From positions 12,449,598 to 12,513,597 of the forward strand of contig NC_135560.1 in assembly GCF_964340395.1 (NCBI RefSeq): 64,000 bases of DNA, in the 5' to 3' direction. Numbering within the stretch: position 1 is the first letter of the stretch; the number at the start of each line of letters is the position of its first letter. This DNA comes from Glandiceps talaboti (taxonomy: Eukaryota; Hemichordata; Enteropneusta; Spengelidae). This document shows, in pieces, positions 1 through 13,305 of this stretch. The notes below the pieces were generated by a model. The model was given only the letters and a program-made list of their open reading frames with translations, did no database searches and was not told where the DNA came from. The translations under genes were made by a program, and so were the position numbers.

Positions 1-240
1 ATTATTTACACACAGGTGTCAAGTCAGTGTACAACCAACCGGTCAACAAATAATTCTGCTAATGAGAGAAAGATTGGAATGTTTCCCAATAATGGTTTGA
101 TAGATTGTCAAGAAAAAAATTAATGAAAATTCGGGAAAAGTTTAGTAATTAAAAGAAAAGTCAACGAAAATGCATTCTTCCACATTACGTCATGAATTAT
201 TAGTACATGTACATATCATACATTTACAAAATATTCATGA

Positions 241-510
241 TTATGATATATAATATGATATATGATATGACACGACATAACAAGACATGATATGACATGA
301 TGAGATATGACATGATATATGATATGACAAGACATGATATGACATGACATGATGTGATGTGATATGACATGACATGATCTGATATATGACATGACATGAC
401 ATGATATGATATATGATATGATATGATATATGATATGATATATGATATGATATATGACATGACATGACATGACATGACATTATATGATATGACATGATAT
501 GTGATATGAT
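241..510. repeat. Degenerate GATATGACAT-type satellite
   Basis: About 260 bases of alternating GATAT and GACAT words (for example GATATGACATGACATG) without a strict period. The overlapping open frames rich in His, Ile, Ser and Tyr are by-products of the repeat and are not genes. It abuts the 190-bp tandem duplication on its right. Confidence 0.85.
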
Positions 511-871
511 AAAAATATACTGATAAAGCACCAAAGTACAAAATGTATATCAACGTATAATTTGATGAAATCTACATGTAGTCTTGTTTGCGGACAGAGC
601 ACAGAGCGAATCTAGACTTGACATGGTCAGAATGAAATCTCAACTCGTACGTTTGTAAACAGGACTAGATGAAATCATCAAACATGATATGTGATATGAT
701 AAAAATATACTGATAAAGCACCAAAGCACAAAATGTATATCAACGTATAATTTGATGAAATCTACATGTAGTCTTGTTTGTGGACAGAGCACAGAGCGAA
801 TCTAGACTTGACATGGTCAGAATGAAATCTCAACTAGTACGTTTGTAAACAGGACTAGATGAAATCATCAA
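492..871. repeat. 190-bp near-perfect tandem duplication
   Basis: Two direct, adjacent copies, about 492-681 and 682-871, both starting near CATGATATGTGATATGAT and ending near GAAATCATCAAA. I see only three substitutions between them: AAAGTAC/AAAGCAC, TTGCGG/TTGTGG and ACTCGTAC/ACTAGTAC. The first copy starts inside the tail of the GATAT/GACAT satellite and carries a piece of that satellite into the second, so the duplication is younger than the satellite edge. No coding content. Confidence 0.93.
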
Positions 872-2154
872 AAGCTCATTAGATCTGGCAGGATACATCC
901 ATGCAATGTATCATTTCTGTCAGATGATAAAGTTTAACATATTTCTCTGGGGTTTCCTTTCATCCTTTCACCTAACACTGAACTATAGAAATGTATTTGT
1001 TAGAAGAATAAACAGTTTCGAATGAAAAGGCCAATGGCCTATGTCTTGAGTCAATAAACTCTGCTATGGTTGACTTCACAAGTTTGCATGCCACCACAAA
1101 ATGTGCATGAATAACATTTCCTGTAATGGTACATGTACATAATTCCTGGAATTGTTGGCCAGATCTAATTTTAACTATAGTTTACATTGCCATCTTAGTG
1201 TCTGCTCAGGTGTCAGAACAAGGTACATGTGGACATGTCAATCACTAACATTGCTAATGTCCACTGGGACAAAATAATTTTCTTTTATTCAAAAAATAAT
1301 TTGAAACTGGACAAACGCCAACTCTTGCATTCCGCTGTTGGTGTGTAAGGCTGTATGGAACAGAAGATTGCTAGACAAAAGAAGTGTAAATTCTCAGTAT
1401 TTGTTCTTGTGGAACACTTCACTTCAATAGTAGACCTCCATTCTCTCCCCAACCCCTGGAAATGCAAGATAACAATAGCTAATTTACATAGCATTTCAAT
1501 CAACTGTTATGCAAATACTCTATTGTTTTGGTGACATCAGTATGTACACAATATTGTTTCTTTGTATGCTGCATATACATGATATATACATGTATGCTGT
1601 CCTAGATAAAACAAGATTTGGATATCTACAGAAAAGAAGTCTGAAATAACTACAGGTATATGATAAGTTCAGATCTTGCTTCTGATGGGATACATTGTTT
1701 TTTTATTTACATTTTTTTAGAAACAAAAAAGAACAAATTTTTTGCTTTAAAAAAAAAGAAAAAAAAAGAAAGGTAGATCAGTTGGGTGAAAAAAACACAC
1801 TTTATGCATACAGTAGTCTATGGTGTCAACTTACATGTACATGATTGAAGCCATGGCACAATGAAACACAAAACTCACTTTTCACCTTTTCAAAAAAATA
1901 TTTTATGCATGTTACAATTGATCTAATTGACTGTATCATGTTGAAATAACTCTTGATTGTCAACTGATTGTGGATGGTATGCCACTTGTAAAATCTATCC
2001 TTGAGTTGAGTAGGAATTCCTGTTTCTCAGTCTAGTCATAAATATGACATACATGTAAGTCACACATGCAGCATTATGCTCTTGGGTCAATTTAGGGTCA
2101 TGTTTCAACAGTTGTCAAAAGCTTGTTGGTATTTCATTAATATCAAATGCAAAT

Positions 2155-2470
2155 GGAATATTCTGCTTCTTATGTAAGCCTAAATTGGTTAAAATTCTAT
2201 GAAATGCAGTGAAGTTTCTGCTTCTTGCCTATAAATTATAATGGTATAATTATAACACCACATGCAAAAACTCTACATGTTGTATATTACAATTTCCGAA
2301 CTATGAAATGCAGTGAGGAATTTCTGTTTCCTGCCTAACACTTTACATGTATGTTAGAATTTCGGAACAATGAAATGCAGTGAGGAGTTTCTGCTTCTTG
2401 CCTCACACCACATGTTAGAATATTGGAACTACATATACAAATAATGCAGTGCAGGAGTTCCAACATGTAT
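2155..2470. repeat. Degenerate ~70-100 bp tandem repeat
   Basis: The word GAAATGCAGTGAGGAGTTTC and close variants, followed by TGCTTCTTGCCT, recur at about 2201, 2304 and 2372. Partial copies lie near 2158 (TTCTGCTTCTTATG) and 2451 (ATAATGCAGTGCAGGAGTTC). Spacing varies from 68 to 103 bases. Linkers contain CACATGTTAGAAT-type sequence. No reading frame is kept. Confidence 0.75.
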
Positions 2471-5400
2471 ATGTCAAAGATGAGATGTTGTAATGGCTTA
2501 TGTTTGATTTATCAGTAGTTCCTTACAGTATATATTTCTATCTTGTTTCAATAGTTTACATTTGTAATCATGAGTTAAGTGCCATCCTTTATCATCTAAT
2601 TTCCTGTACCAAGATTTATACTCTAAATCGATTGAATAACAGGCACTGAGCTGAGAGAGTATGGGATAAAGTCAATTTCTGTGAACGTACATGTATCCAT
2701 ATATAATGCATGTGGTGAGACAAGAAATAAAATTTAATGAAAAAGAAATTATTTCCCAATAAAATAATAATAATTAAATTGTTGATCATTGTTAGCTGAC
2801 TATTACTACACATTTCAAATAATGAATACTTGTTTTTGTACACCTTTTTAACATGTGTTCACACAGATTTGAATGAGATTTTACTTTTAATTCATGCAAG
2901 ATCACATGAATTGTGCACATGTAAATGTCTTTTCCAAATTGTATTACTTGATTATATATTATCATTGCTATCAACACTACTGTGTCAGTCATTTACACTT
3001 ATAAATAAAAGTTTTGTTTTGTGTATACATGTACCTGATAACAAAACATGATGTCAGATCGCTGCCAAGTACCCGCACCCACTTTCTATTCTTTACATGT
3101 ACATACATAGTGTACATGTTTGTATCAGTGTTCTTGTAAAAGGCAGTAAGCACATAAAATCTACCTGAATACATGTACCTCAGTCAGTTTGCCAAGATTC
3201 CAACCAAAATTATAGTACAATATATTGGAAACTATGCTACATGTAGTTGTACTATATTCCCCTTTCTGTTACTGAGCTTCCCAACATTTATAGCAAAAAT
3301 ATTGTGTACATTGTGTGCTGTTACTTCATAAACAGGTAATGACAATTAATAGAATCAGGTACAATGTAGCAATTACATGGATTTTCATCATTTACAATGT
3401 AGTTGAGGAACCTTGTGGGAACCTGGGGAAGTCAGGTTGATCTTACCATGGATGTCCCATGATCTTACCTACTTCACCATGTATCACTCTAATAAAAACA
3501 CTGCTAGGTACATTTGCATGCATATATTTGTATGCCTGAAAATGATTTTGTAAAGACATGCTGGCTAATCATATTTGGAACTGCTGACAATAATTTTTCC
3601 TGAGTAAATACCGTGTGTTCAGCATCTCTACAATTGGTGGTAGGTAAATTAACAGTGTCACAGCTTGCATCGAATTATTTGATGTATTTTCACAGATTAG
3701 AAAATAAACGCAGTATACATTTCATTCAATCCGATTTATGCATCTCACAACTTATTGTAATTTTAGAAGCTGAGCTGACAAATCTTGTCTCAGGATAAGA
3801 AATAGTCCAAGCATATCAACCAGACAAATTTGTGAAAGTCTACAACAGACCAAAATCTTATTATCACTGTGTCTCATAACATTGATTAGTTTCATGAATT
3901 TTATAGCGAAGTCTATGACAGTATTTGTCACACTTCAGGAAAATCATTATAATTTATTTCCATGGGTCATTTCCATGCCTTTGGCCTTCACCTTTCATGT
4001 TTAAATATTCAGCAGTGATACATGTATTTATCATCGGCATAGAAACCAGTATGAAATAAATCAATATTATTGAGATTGTATTTGAATAGTTCTGACCTTC
4101 ATAGTATCAAGTGAAGTTAGTATTTTTTCTGAATCTACTTCGAATTCTTTTAAAATTTCTTTGAGTATTACTGTCGGTACTATACATGTAAGGTGTTCTT
4201 TATAAACATTTTTTCTCTATTCTGACTACAGAAATTGAACAGTGTCAGAACACATGCATATACAGTTCATATCAAAGTCTTGCTGGTCCACGTCAGAATG
4301 AAATTCATAATCCTACACACGAGGTATTACATGTATACATAAATTAGGTAAAATACACCTGTCTGAACTCCCCTGGTGTAGACGAGAAGAACCAATTATG
4401 TAACTACTCCACGAGTGGTTAAATAAGCAGAAGCAAGCCAATTCTTTCAGTCTTCCTGCCCTGGTACATGTATTATGTAGTGGGGTCCCACAAAATGAAA
4501 TACGTTATAAAACATGGCAAGAAAATATATGCAGATTTTACCGGATTTCCATCTTCTGTTACTGGGGTTTTCCACACCTTAACGAAAACACTGATACTTG
4601 TACATATATAAATACTAATAAATTATAATAATAATAGTAATGCAAATCTATAATGCACCTTTCTTCCCGAGAGCTCTGGGCGCTCACAATTATAGTGACT
4701 TTCAGACTGAATGAATACAAAATATTGTGATAAATGTTCACCTTATAAATACAAACTTATATCACAATATTGATGCCTGTAAATTTTGGCACCTTACTGC
4801 AATGTACATGCCTCAAGTTCATAAGAATTGACGATATGACTTAATACCTGTTGTAACAACTTAGAAGGCCATACACGTCTGTACAGATAAATAAATCCCT
4901 CCAGTTCAAGTATTACTACTTGGTTTTGTACATGATGTGATGTAAATGGTCAGGATTCAAATAAACCATTCTCAATGCAAAACGAGTGAAAACATACATA
5001 TTAACTCAAATACTGTACCAGGGTCAAAACTAATCTGACTTTCTATGATGAAGTGATCACCTTTCTTTCATCCTTGAAATCAACACGTGCTATCAATCAG
5101 AGATGACTTACTAGTTATGATTAAGTAAAAGTGATGATCCAAAGCTGAGCTGATCTGAAACATTCAACCTGCATTTTATTTTTTTTATTTTTAGGGCTAC
5201 CTAGGCAACGAGGGAGACATGACTAGTATTACCAAGGCAACACGGGAGACTCATCAAGAGGTAGATATTTCTTAGCGTGCGAAATGCGAGTGACAAGAAT
5301 AAATTCTAACATGCATGTATATTTGTGTATACCTTTCAAGGCAATTACTACCACATCACCATTCCACGAAAGGAAGAAACTCAAACTAAATTACAACAGA

Positions 5401-6340
5401 GATGTATTTTCTGCCTTGTTCAAGCTGATCTTGTCCTGCTGTTATAAAAAATATGCCCTAGATACTATATAGGACTGTGTAGCTGTGATTATCTAATTAG
5501 AGATCTACCATGAATACATCCCTGTTGGCCAATTTAGTTGAAAATAACATGACAGTAACTGTTTTTAATGTTCTTCCTGTGTCATCAAAATTGAACTCAT
5601 TCTTTCATTCATGTAATTTCCCATGACAATTTTTTCCTGAATCCCAATACAAATTTATATTTCAAAAGTATACTATTTGAAAAATCATGACATCAACAAA
5701 TGAAGTAAGTTATTGAAATAATTGGTCGAAATTGGTTATTTACCTCATTGACTTGTAATGTTATTGACCTTGTGAGCAACATAACAGATATTCTACTAGA
5801 ATGTGGGCATACAAACTATTTTGAATGCATGTTTCCAATAATTCTCTGAGGGTCTTTCTCCTTAGGGGCTTTTTGATTGTGTGAGACTTTACATGTCCAT
5901 AATGAAGCAAAATCTGTATTCTTATAAACCACGATTCAACAGCGCCAAGTAGCTGTAACTGTTTTGCTATTTTATTAGTTTTTTTTACTCTTCAAAAAAT
6001 ACATAAAGCCTTTCCTGGAAACTGGTCAAGTCTTGTCTGTTTTATCGCTGTCAATCATGATACTGTGTAAATTGACTTGATGTCCATGTGTAAACAATCA
6101 CGAAAATGTATGAACCATGCGAATAAAAAATTTAACAAAGACACACAACATAATCTGATGAGCTGTTAGCTTTCAACCATTTTTTTCTCATTTTTCAACA
6201 AAATTGTAACAGTAAAGTCGGATTAAACATTAATGACTACCACCATGGGGAAGAAATCAACTTTAATTAATGATGATGAAAGTCGATGTTGTTAGATCAC
6301 TTGGTGATCGTATCTGCTTCTTAAAAAAACAACATACATA

Positions 6341-6442
6341 CATGTACATTGTACATCTAGACGCTATCCATGGCTTCGAATCTCTTCTCACATGATGCGA
6401 TCTTTGAAACTATGGTGAACGTCTAGATACATGTACAATGTT
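6341..6442. repeat. Short inverted repeat, arms ~20 bp
   Basis: Left arm CATGTACATTGTACATCTAG plus ACG (6341-6363) pairs with CGTCTAGATACATGTACAAT (from 6420), with a four-base indel. The loop is about 56 bases. It may be a small foldback element. No target-site duplication is evident. Confidence 0.55.
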
Positions 6443-9400
6443 CATGTGAAGATGAGAAAAAAGTGCAAAAAGGAATAGTTTCAGCTACATGTATGAACGC
6501 TCCAAGATGGCTCTGTTTTAAATCCAAAATGGTTTTTATGTTTTATGTAAGATACAGTATTGTAAACCTTAAATCACTAACTCTAGGTGATTACAAATTG
6601 ATAACGAGACAGCACAGCCTTACTGGCTTGACCATGTCAGCTGCAAGTTAACTTAATCTATGCATACAGAAAGTAAAACATGTACTAGCCTATTGGATAT
6701 GTATACGTGTCTGACGACTTTAAATCGTATATTTCACATTAGTTGAATCTGGTCACGAGACTTTAACTGGATTAATGGTAAACTTAAAGCTGACAAACTT
6801 CATCGTAAAACTGGCTTAACGGTATAATCAGTGACACCAGTAGATTTTGGGATGATGTAAGATACCCTATCAATCAGAGATCAGTGTATTACAATAGTGG
6901 ATATGCAGACATCAGACGACGGCAGGAATCAGCTGATGCAGTGATAGCGTTACATCCTGTGTTACATACATGTACAGACTTTTAGGGTCAGATGGCAATG
7001 ATGACCTTCTTCTCATCAACACCATGTAATCTGTCCTTGGACAGGTACATGAATTAATGTATTTATCTGACATTTCACCAGCTTGTTTTTAAAAAAAGGG
7101 TACTCCTTACAAAGGTTATGTAGCTATGTGACGTGACCGAGTCTGTCATTTTGTGTTTCAATGACGTAAATAATGGGTTACAGTTACCATACCATGGACA
7201 CAGCAGACCGAGTTCATTGACTTTTGATCAAACTCCTTCCATGTTTGTTATTTTTAAAATAAACATTATCATAACAATTGAGACTAAAACTTATAACTCA
7301 TAACTTCTGCCAGCAGAATGCTTGCCAGTGATTGATTTTGAGATCAGCTTAACTACATGTATAACACAATGTACATTGTATGCGTACATTTATATCTTAT
7401 ACACTGTGATTTCTAGTAACATACAACAGAGAAATTACATTTGCATACACAAGTATTCAAAAGGAATAAAACTGCGCACATGTATTAAGTGGCTGAAATA
7501 CTATATGCATGTATTTCTAAAAGTATCAGGTGTAACAATACGGGTACAATTTTCATTCTCATTACAATGACAACAAGGTCCGCCTGTCGACAAAAATCAC
7601 CATATACATTGTACAGTAAGCACATTTTTATCATTCTATAACAACTTTGATTTGATGAATTTTGATCAAGCATGCACAAAGAAATGAAATGATGGACTGA
7701 GGGGTAAAAATCATAAAATAAATAGTCCTGGTTGTACAATGTAAGCAGTGACTTTCCAATACCTGGCATAATAGGAGAGAAGGTCAGTACCATTGTTCAG
7801 TGAATCCCAAAAACAAACACTGACTTGAAGTCTGTTATCAAAATAAAGCCTTGTCAAGGCTAATAGGTAAGAGGGCTAATATTTTTTTTTTATCTTTTTT
7901 TTTTGTTTAAATTCTAAAACTTTCAGTGTTACTATATAAATACAAGTAATTCACATCTGTCATGGCTATATAGTTTCAATGATGGAGTTAAAAGTCTTTA
8001 GTTCAGAAATGCAAAATAGGGAACATGACTTTTGTATAACATGACAATTGTTGTTGACATTATCTTAGTTAACAATGTTTTATTTAACATAACTTGAATT
8101 TTGAGTACAATGTATTGATCGGCATATATATTTTGTACATGTTGTGTCTACCCAGATTCGGTTTTTTTTTTTACCGAAATCAATCAATGCCATCAAATTT
8201 TTTAGATTTTGTATTTCAGGTTTCTTTTCTTACATGTAGTTATATATATTTGCCAAAGATAATAAAAATAGGTACACAGGTTCATGTTCTGAAATCTTGA
8301 AAGTGGGAAAGGAATAATAAAATTATGATTCAAATGTCAGTGTCTTTGCTAAGGGCATGTAAAATGTATTGGGGTTCCCATGTCATTTTACCTGCGTTCC
8401 CGAACCATATGGGGATGGGGAAACCCTGCCATTTTCATCCCTTTCTCCTTTTCTGTTACCAGGGTTTCCCAACCTTAGCAAAAACTGTAAATGTGAATGT
8501 GTGAATGCTTGAAGGACACAACATTCTCTTAACATGCTTAGCTAGTGTTGGATGACACTGAGCAAGGTTATACACAAATTGAACAGGAAATAGAGCCAAT
8601 TGAAAGAAGTTAAAGCTTTTTTACGCACATGGGGGTTTCTCATTCAAATGCAAATAATCAGACATCTTCCTGGTATGAAACATGAACTGCATGACTTACA
8701 GAACAAAACAACAGCAACTCTATAAAATCATTACAAAGCTGTTCCCTAGATTTTGCAATACATAACCTAATTCCACAAGTTGTATCAGTGTGAATCTTTC
8801 CTGCCTGCTGGGTGATCGTAATTTTTTTTCCTCTGAAAAATCAACTGTCTGTACAACTGCAAAACACAAAGAATTTAGCTTGTGCTGCAGTCACGTACAC
8901 TTTTTGAGATACTGTAATAATTTGGAAAAATTCACATTATTTTGATTTTTTTTTCACATGCCAGATGTGAGAGACATATGCCCTCTGGGAATAATGGTAC
9001 ACTGCATGCATACAAAAGTCTCCATGCAGACAAATGTATTTACCACCATAAAACAATAATTCAACAATACTTTTTTCAAAATCCAGATAATAAACAATAT
9101 TGCTAAGAACTTTTACAGCCACAAAATTTGACCATGAAAGTAGTAGGCACAGACAAGACTTCACATACATACCTACATGTATGATTCCAGTAAAATAAAT
9201 TTCCAGTTTTAATTACACAGAATTGAAAATGTTGTATTCAAGTCGACAGTACTTTTCCTAAATTAAAGATGACAGAATATTTTTTCCTGTTCCGTTGATC
9301 AATATCCTGGAATTTCCTCTACTAATGCAGACATTTATAGCGATAATTATAATAACAATTGCTATTGTTATTGGGCTGTGTACATTTATGGCTTTCAAAG

Positions 9401-12400
9401 TTACCCTATTGTATTCCTCCAAAATACCAGCTTCACAAGCTTTGTGATAACACCAGACATGCATACATGCCTGACATAGTATGAAAGTTCATGTGGTGGT
9501 CTGGGAGATTTGTCATCATCAAACAACAGTTTCTATTCCCCCCCATCTGTCATTGTAAAATGTTTGCTTGATTCATGCCCAACTACAGTGTTGTTATACA
9601 TTAAAATGCATAGCTCAGCAAAGTTCTGAATTTTTATAATGCTTTCGGTGCAATACAAATGTAATTGTCGGTGTAATCACGCGTGATGGTTTTTAGGTCA
9701 CATTTAACACTTGCCTCGATGGAACTGACTTCCAAATAGAGCATGACCATGGGGTGAAATTTTACCACCAATCCTTGCCGGAATTTCACAAATTTTAAAA
9801 GCAAATGGTTTAGCTTGAGAGAACTTTTTATAAGTCTGACAAGTCAGTGCTTAAAAAGTGGCATTGAATTTACCCTTGTCAATCAACCTTAAAAGAGCGA
9901 TCATTTACGAGAAGTTTTCTACAGTACGCCAACATTATATCATGGCATGGTCTGGCATGGATGGTTCAAACCCCATTAATTACAAAAGTACATGCACCAC
10001 TTATTATTATCTTACATAAAAAACAATTTCGACACCATTACGTTAATTGGAAATATTTCAATTAATTAACCCCTGGGAAAGGAGTGCAACTTACAAGAAC
10101 AACATTATTTCATTATATATGACAAAATTTCCACATAGAAATGAGATCAAATATGTCATTATTTTCATCTACTTTATTTGTACTCTTCCATTCAATACCT
10201 GTATAATCCCCTTTAAACTCTTCACCTCGATTGAAGATTTTCGTTTTTATTTCATTTCTAAATTTAGAAATTTATCTCCTTCAGCAGCTTTTTACTGATC
10301 ATGACAGAATTAAAAGCAAGCATTATCATATAGTTAAATCACGTATGACTAATATTACTGAACTGAATTTCTTTATCTAAGAAAAAAGATAAAACTCACT
10401 TCTTAGAACAAATTGTTTGCCTTTCTTTCAGAAAGAATATTTTGATAATACAGTGTAGTTAACTTTGTGTTGAACTGAGTCAGGTGGGAAGCTAGCTCTT
10501 TGAGAAAATCAATGGCTGACTTTTTAACAGCTGTATGCATATATTAATGTTTTTTTTGTTCTATTTTTATGCTCTCGGAACAGTGAAGTCTCGTAAATTG
10601 AAATCTGTTGGTATATTTCATAAGATGAGTACTGTAGGGGTTACAAGTTATGTAAAGCATCTGATTAGACTGTGTAGACAGGTTCATGCATGTATATAAC
10701 TTTATCAGATATGTCAATGAGAGTCTTATTATTACCATATTTGAACATGAATAGCAACTGTACAACAAGTTTTCTGAAGCCCTCTTCTTCCTGAAGCCCT
10801 CTTGTTGTACAAAAACTAGACTTTTTGATAATCTTTGTCCGTATTTTGAACTTATGTTGTACTCACTATGGTATTTTGAAAGCCTAGAGCAATCAAGCCT
10901 ATCGACCATCCAAAAATTTACCTTTGTTGACAAACATCAACTGACCTGATTTGAGACTGTTTTAATGGTTACAAGTACACAACAGACATCACACGTGTAC
11001 ACAAACAGTACCATCAATGATTAGTATAAAGAGGTAAGAAATTCAGTTTACAAACGTGTACAACGGATTGAATCATTTTAAGAAACCTTTGGTGTATTTT
11101 CCGACACGCTAAGACTACATTGTAACAATATCACTAACAGTTACAGCTAGTGAGGCTTACACAATTTGTCAACTCAAATATTAATCAACTTATTTAACTT
11201 TGCGGTACTCTTTCTGTATGCGAGTCATGTGAATGAACACAATCCAATTCTTGTAAATCCTCCACTGATAAAAACCGACATGTATATGTTGATCCTGCAG
11301 CCATGTAAAAGAACACCATGGGAATATTTATCTTAGACAGAGATATGGTTTTTGAAGTTGCCTACATCCCAGTCTTAGAAGTGACTGAACGTTCATAAAT
11401 GCATAAAACAGTCCTATGTGGCACTGGCAGCAAGGAGGAGGGCAATTTATTTTTTATGTCGCCCTAACTCTCTTTATTTATGCAAAGTTGGTTACTATGC
11501 TTGGCTGCCTAAGACCTGTGTTAAACTCTGTGAATTGATCACCAATTATCAATTCTCAGCCATCTTGTTTTGTGAGATTCTGAAATGTGCAGCTGCCTGG
11601 CTACTTCACATTTGCATTGAAATCTCAAGTAGCCAGTCATAACGGAATTATACTTTCAAAATAAAATTAATCTTTTTTTTTTGTTAGATGGATAGGTGTT
11701 TGTTCATCTGTATATTTTCTGTTGAGCCAAAAAAAGTTTCAGTGTAGCTCAATATGTTAAAATGTGATGGAAAAACACTGATAAATGATGCTCATTTGTT
11801 TGTAATCTCTAAAAAGCCTTATTGCCTTCCATGAAGCGAGGTCATACAATTACTGTGAGTTCAACAGATCAAATTTTCTGTGTTCGCCGAAACAATATCC
11901 CATCTGTGCACCCACTCCTGCCAACAAATACTTAAAAGTTCATAAGTTTATTACCAATACATGTAATAATACCTACTACCAGCAAATGGGTATGCATGCA
12001 ATTAATTAAATTATACATTCAGTACAAAATATTTGAATACAGGGAATTATGTTAGAACTGTATATTCTTTTCCAATTTTGGTATTACATACTCCGAAAGG
12101 GTGTCAATAACAAACTGCATTGTGAAAATTTTTCAGTTCTGATAAGTGACTAAAATGGATCAATTGTTGTTGCTATTCAGTGTTTTCGCTGTGTATTGTT
12201 ACTTCTCATAGCTGGTCTATTCTATATCTGCCAAAGATGGCCTATTAAAAAAAAATAACTTTTTTCTACATCTCTCGTTGGCATTTGGAATTTAATATTC
12301 TCATTTCATGAATTTTCATTTTCATAAAAGGTAGAATCTAAACCATCCGATATTCTTACGTGATTAAAATCTTATCGCGGTGTTTTTTTTTTATCTTTTT

Positions 12401-13169
12401 CAGTCTATTATAAATTTTATCTTCCATATTGACGAATAGCTGAAGTAAGCAGTTTTTATTGTCATCCGTTACTCGTTGACAGTTTCATAGGACTACGTGC
12501 AAACTAAGCTGAAAATCCACATTGATTTTTCCGACACCACACACATATGGTATATCACGTTTTTTGTCAAACTATTCCAAGTAGATAGCCAAACACTGAG
12601 TTTAACACCTAGTTGAACTTGTTATGAAGTACTGTACAAATGTCTTCACATAATTTTGACGACGAGTTGAAACACGAGAAAAATCAATCCACATAAAATT
12701 ATCCATTAAGTTACTCAATATGTTACGAAATGTGTTTGTCTAACTGGTATTTAGTTTAAATGTCACGGACTTAGAATACTAGAATTACACATGTTATACA
12801 CAAAACTGAAGTAAAACCTTCGTCTTTCATTTCACATCGACTGAATACGTGATAAGAACCCATTTTCACACGACTTGAGATTTTGGACAAATGTTAACCA
12901 TGACTATGTCGATCGCGTTCGAAGTATTCTGATACACTCGTGAATCAATACCATAATCCGAGTCTCAACCCTAAAGAAAACATATACTGAAGTTGTTTGA
13001 TTGCTTGATGACACACCAAAAGAAGAGAAAATACCCACTATTTAGAGTGGGTCTACGTACGTGACCGGTTGGCTTTGTCGACACTGGGGGTAAGATTCGG
13101 TCACCTCACAGCAAGTAACGCAAAAAAGCGCTCGAAACTTGTGTGCTCGGCCGAATTTCACAAACCTAC

Positions 13170-13301
13170 CTTCAGTTTTCGAAATTCCTCTATTGCTCTG
13201 AGTGATGAGTCGGTTAACTTCAATAGTAACACTGTCTTGCCGTGACCAGCGAGGCTGTTACAGGACAAACCATATTGTTCGCCTTCAGCCAGCGCCGCCA
13301 T
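13170..13301 (-). CDS. ELL: ELL-family RNA polymerase II elongation factor, first coding exon (partial gene)
   Basis: The exon runs from the ATG at 13301-13299 to a GTAGGT donor directly after 13170, giving 44 codons, phase 0. The peptide starts MAALAEGEQYGLSC and contains LKLTDSSLRAIEEF. This matches the N-terminus of vertebrate ELL (start MAAL, then YGLSC, then KLTDSALRA), and the length agrees with the human first exon of about 45 residues. ELL proteins raise the Pol II elongation rate and belong to the super- and little-elongation complexes in the nucleus. The ATG sits inside AAAATGGCGGC, an exact YY1-type initiator context, which supports the start. Later exons are not seen and probably lie beyond position 1. 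Which paralogue (ELL or ELL2) cannot be told, since invertebrates usually have one. Confidence 0.88.
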
Positions 13302-13305
13302 TTTG
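13291..13305 (-). promoter_or_regulatory. YY1-like motif over the ELL start codon
   Basis: The minus strand reads CCAAAATGGCGGCGC. AANATGGCGGC is the activating YY1 motif often placed just downstream of the start site in TATA-less housekeeping promoters, with its ATG used as start codon. The surrounding 13.05-13.35 kb is more CpG-rich than its neighbourhood, as expected for a promoter. Confidence 0.65.

Larger units (their letters stand above)
1..13169 (-). other. Non-coding stretch, probably intron 1 of the ELL-like gene
   Basis: AT-rich sequence downstream, on the minus strand, of the only ELL exon seen. I looked for a second ELL exon (the segment after the first ~45 residues of the family) and found none, so the gene probably continues past position 1. 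Short open frames exist but none has splice context plus recognisable protein. ACATGTA/TACATGTA words are frequent. The repeats inside it (0.24-0.87, 2.15-2.47 and 6.34-6.44 kb) are listed separately. Calling it intron rather than intergenic DNA is inference. Confidence 0.55.

Noticed and set aside
216-553. Three overlapping His/Ile/Ser/Tyr-rich frames
   Set aside because: Translations of the GATAT/GACAT satellite. No independent coding signal.
5192-5257. Plus-strand exon-like segment (TTTTTAG acceptor, open GYLGNEGDMTSITKATRETH, GTAGAT donor)
   Set aside because: Encodes nothing recognisable, contains an imperfect 33-base internal repeat, and has no partner exons. The GCTACCTAGGCAAC word in it may instead be an RFX-like site.
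10544-10933. 129-codon minus-strand frame
   Set aside because: Low-quality composition, no family similarity, no splice or promoter context. It contains a local inverted/direct repeat (TGTACAACAAG...CTTGTTGTACA).
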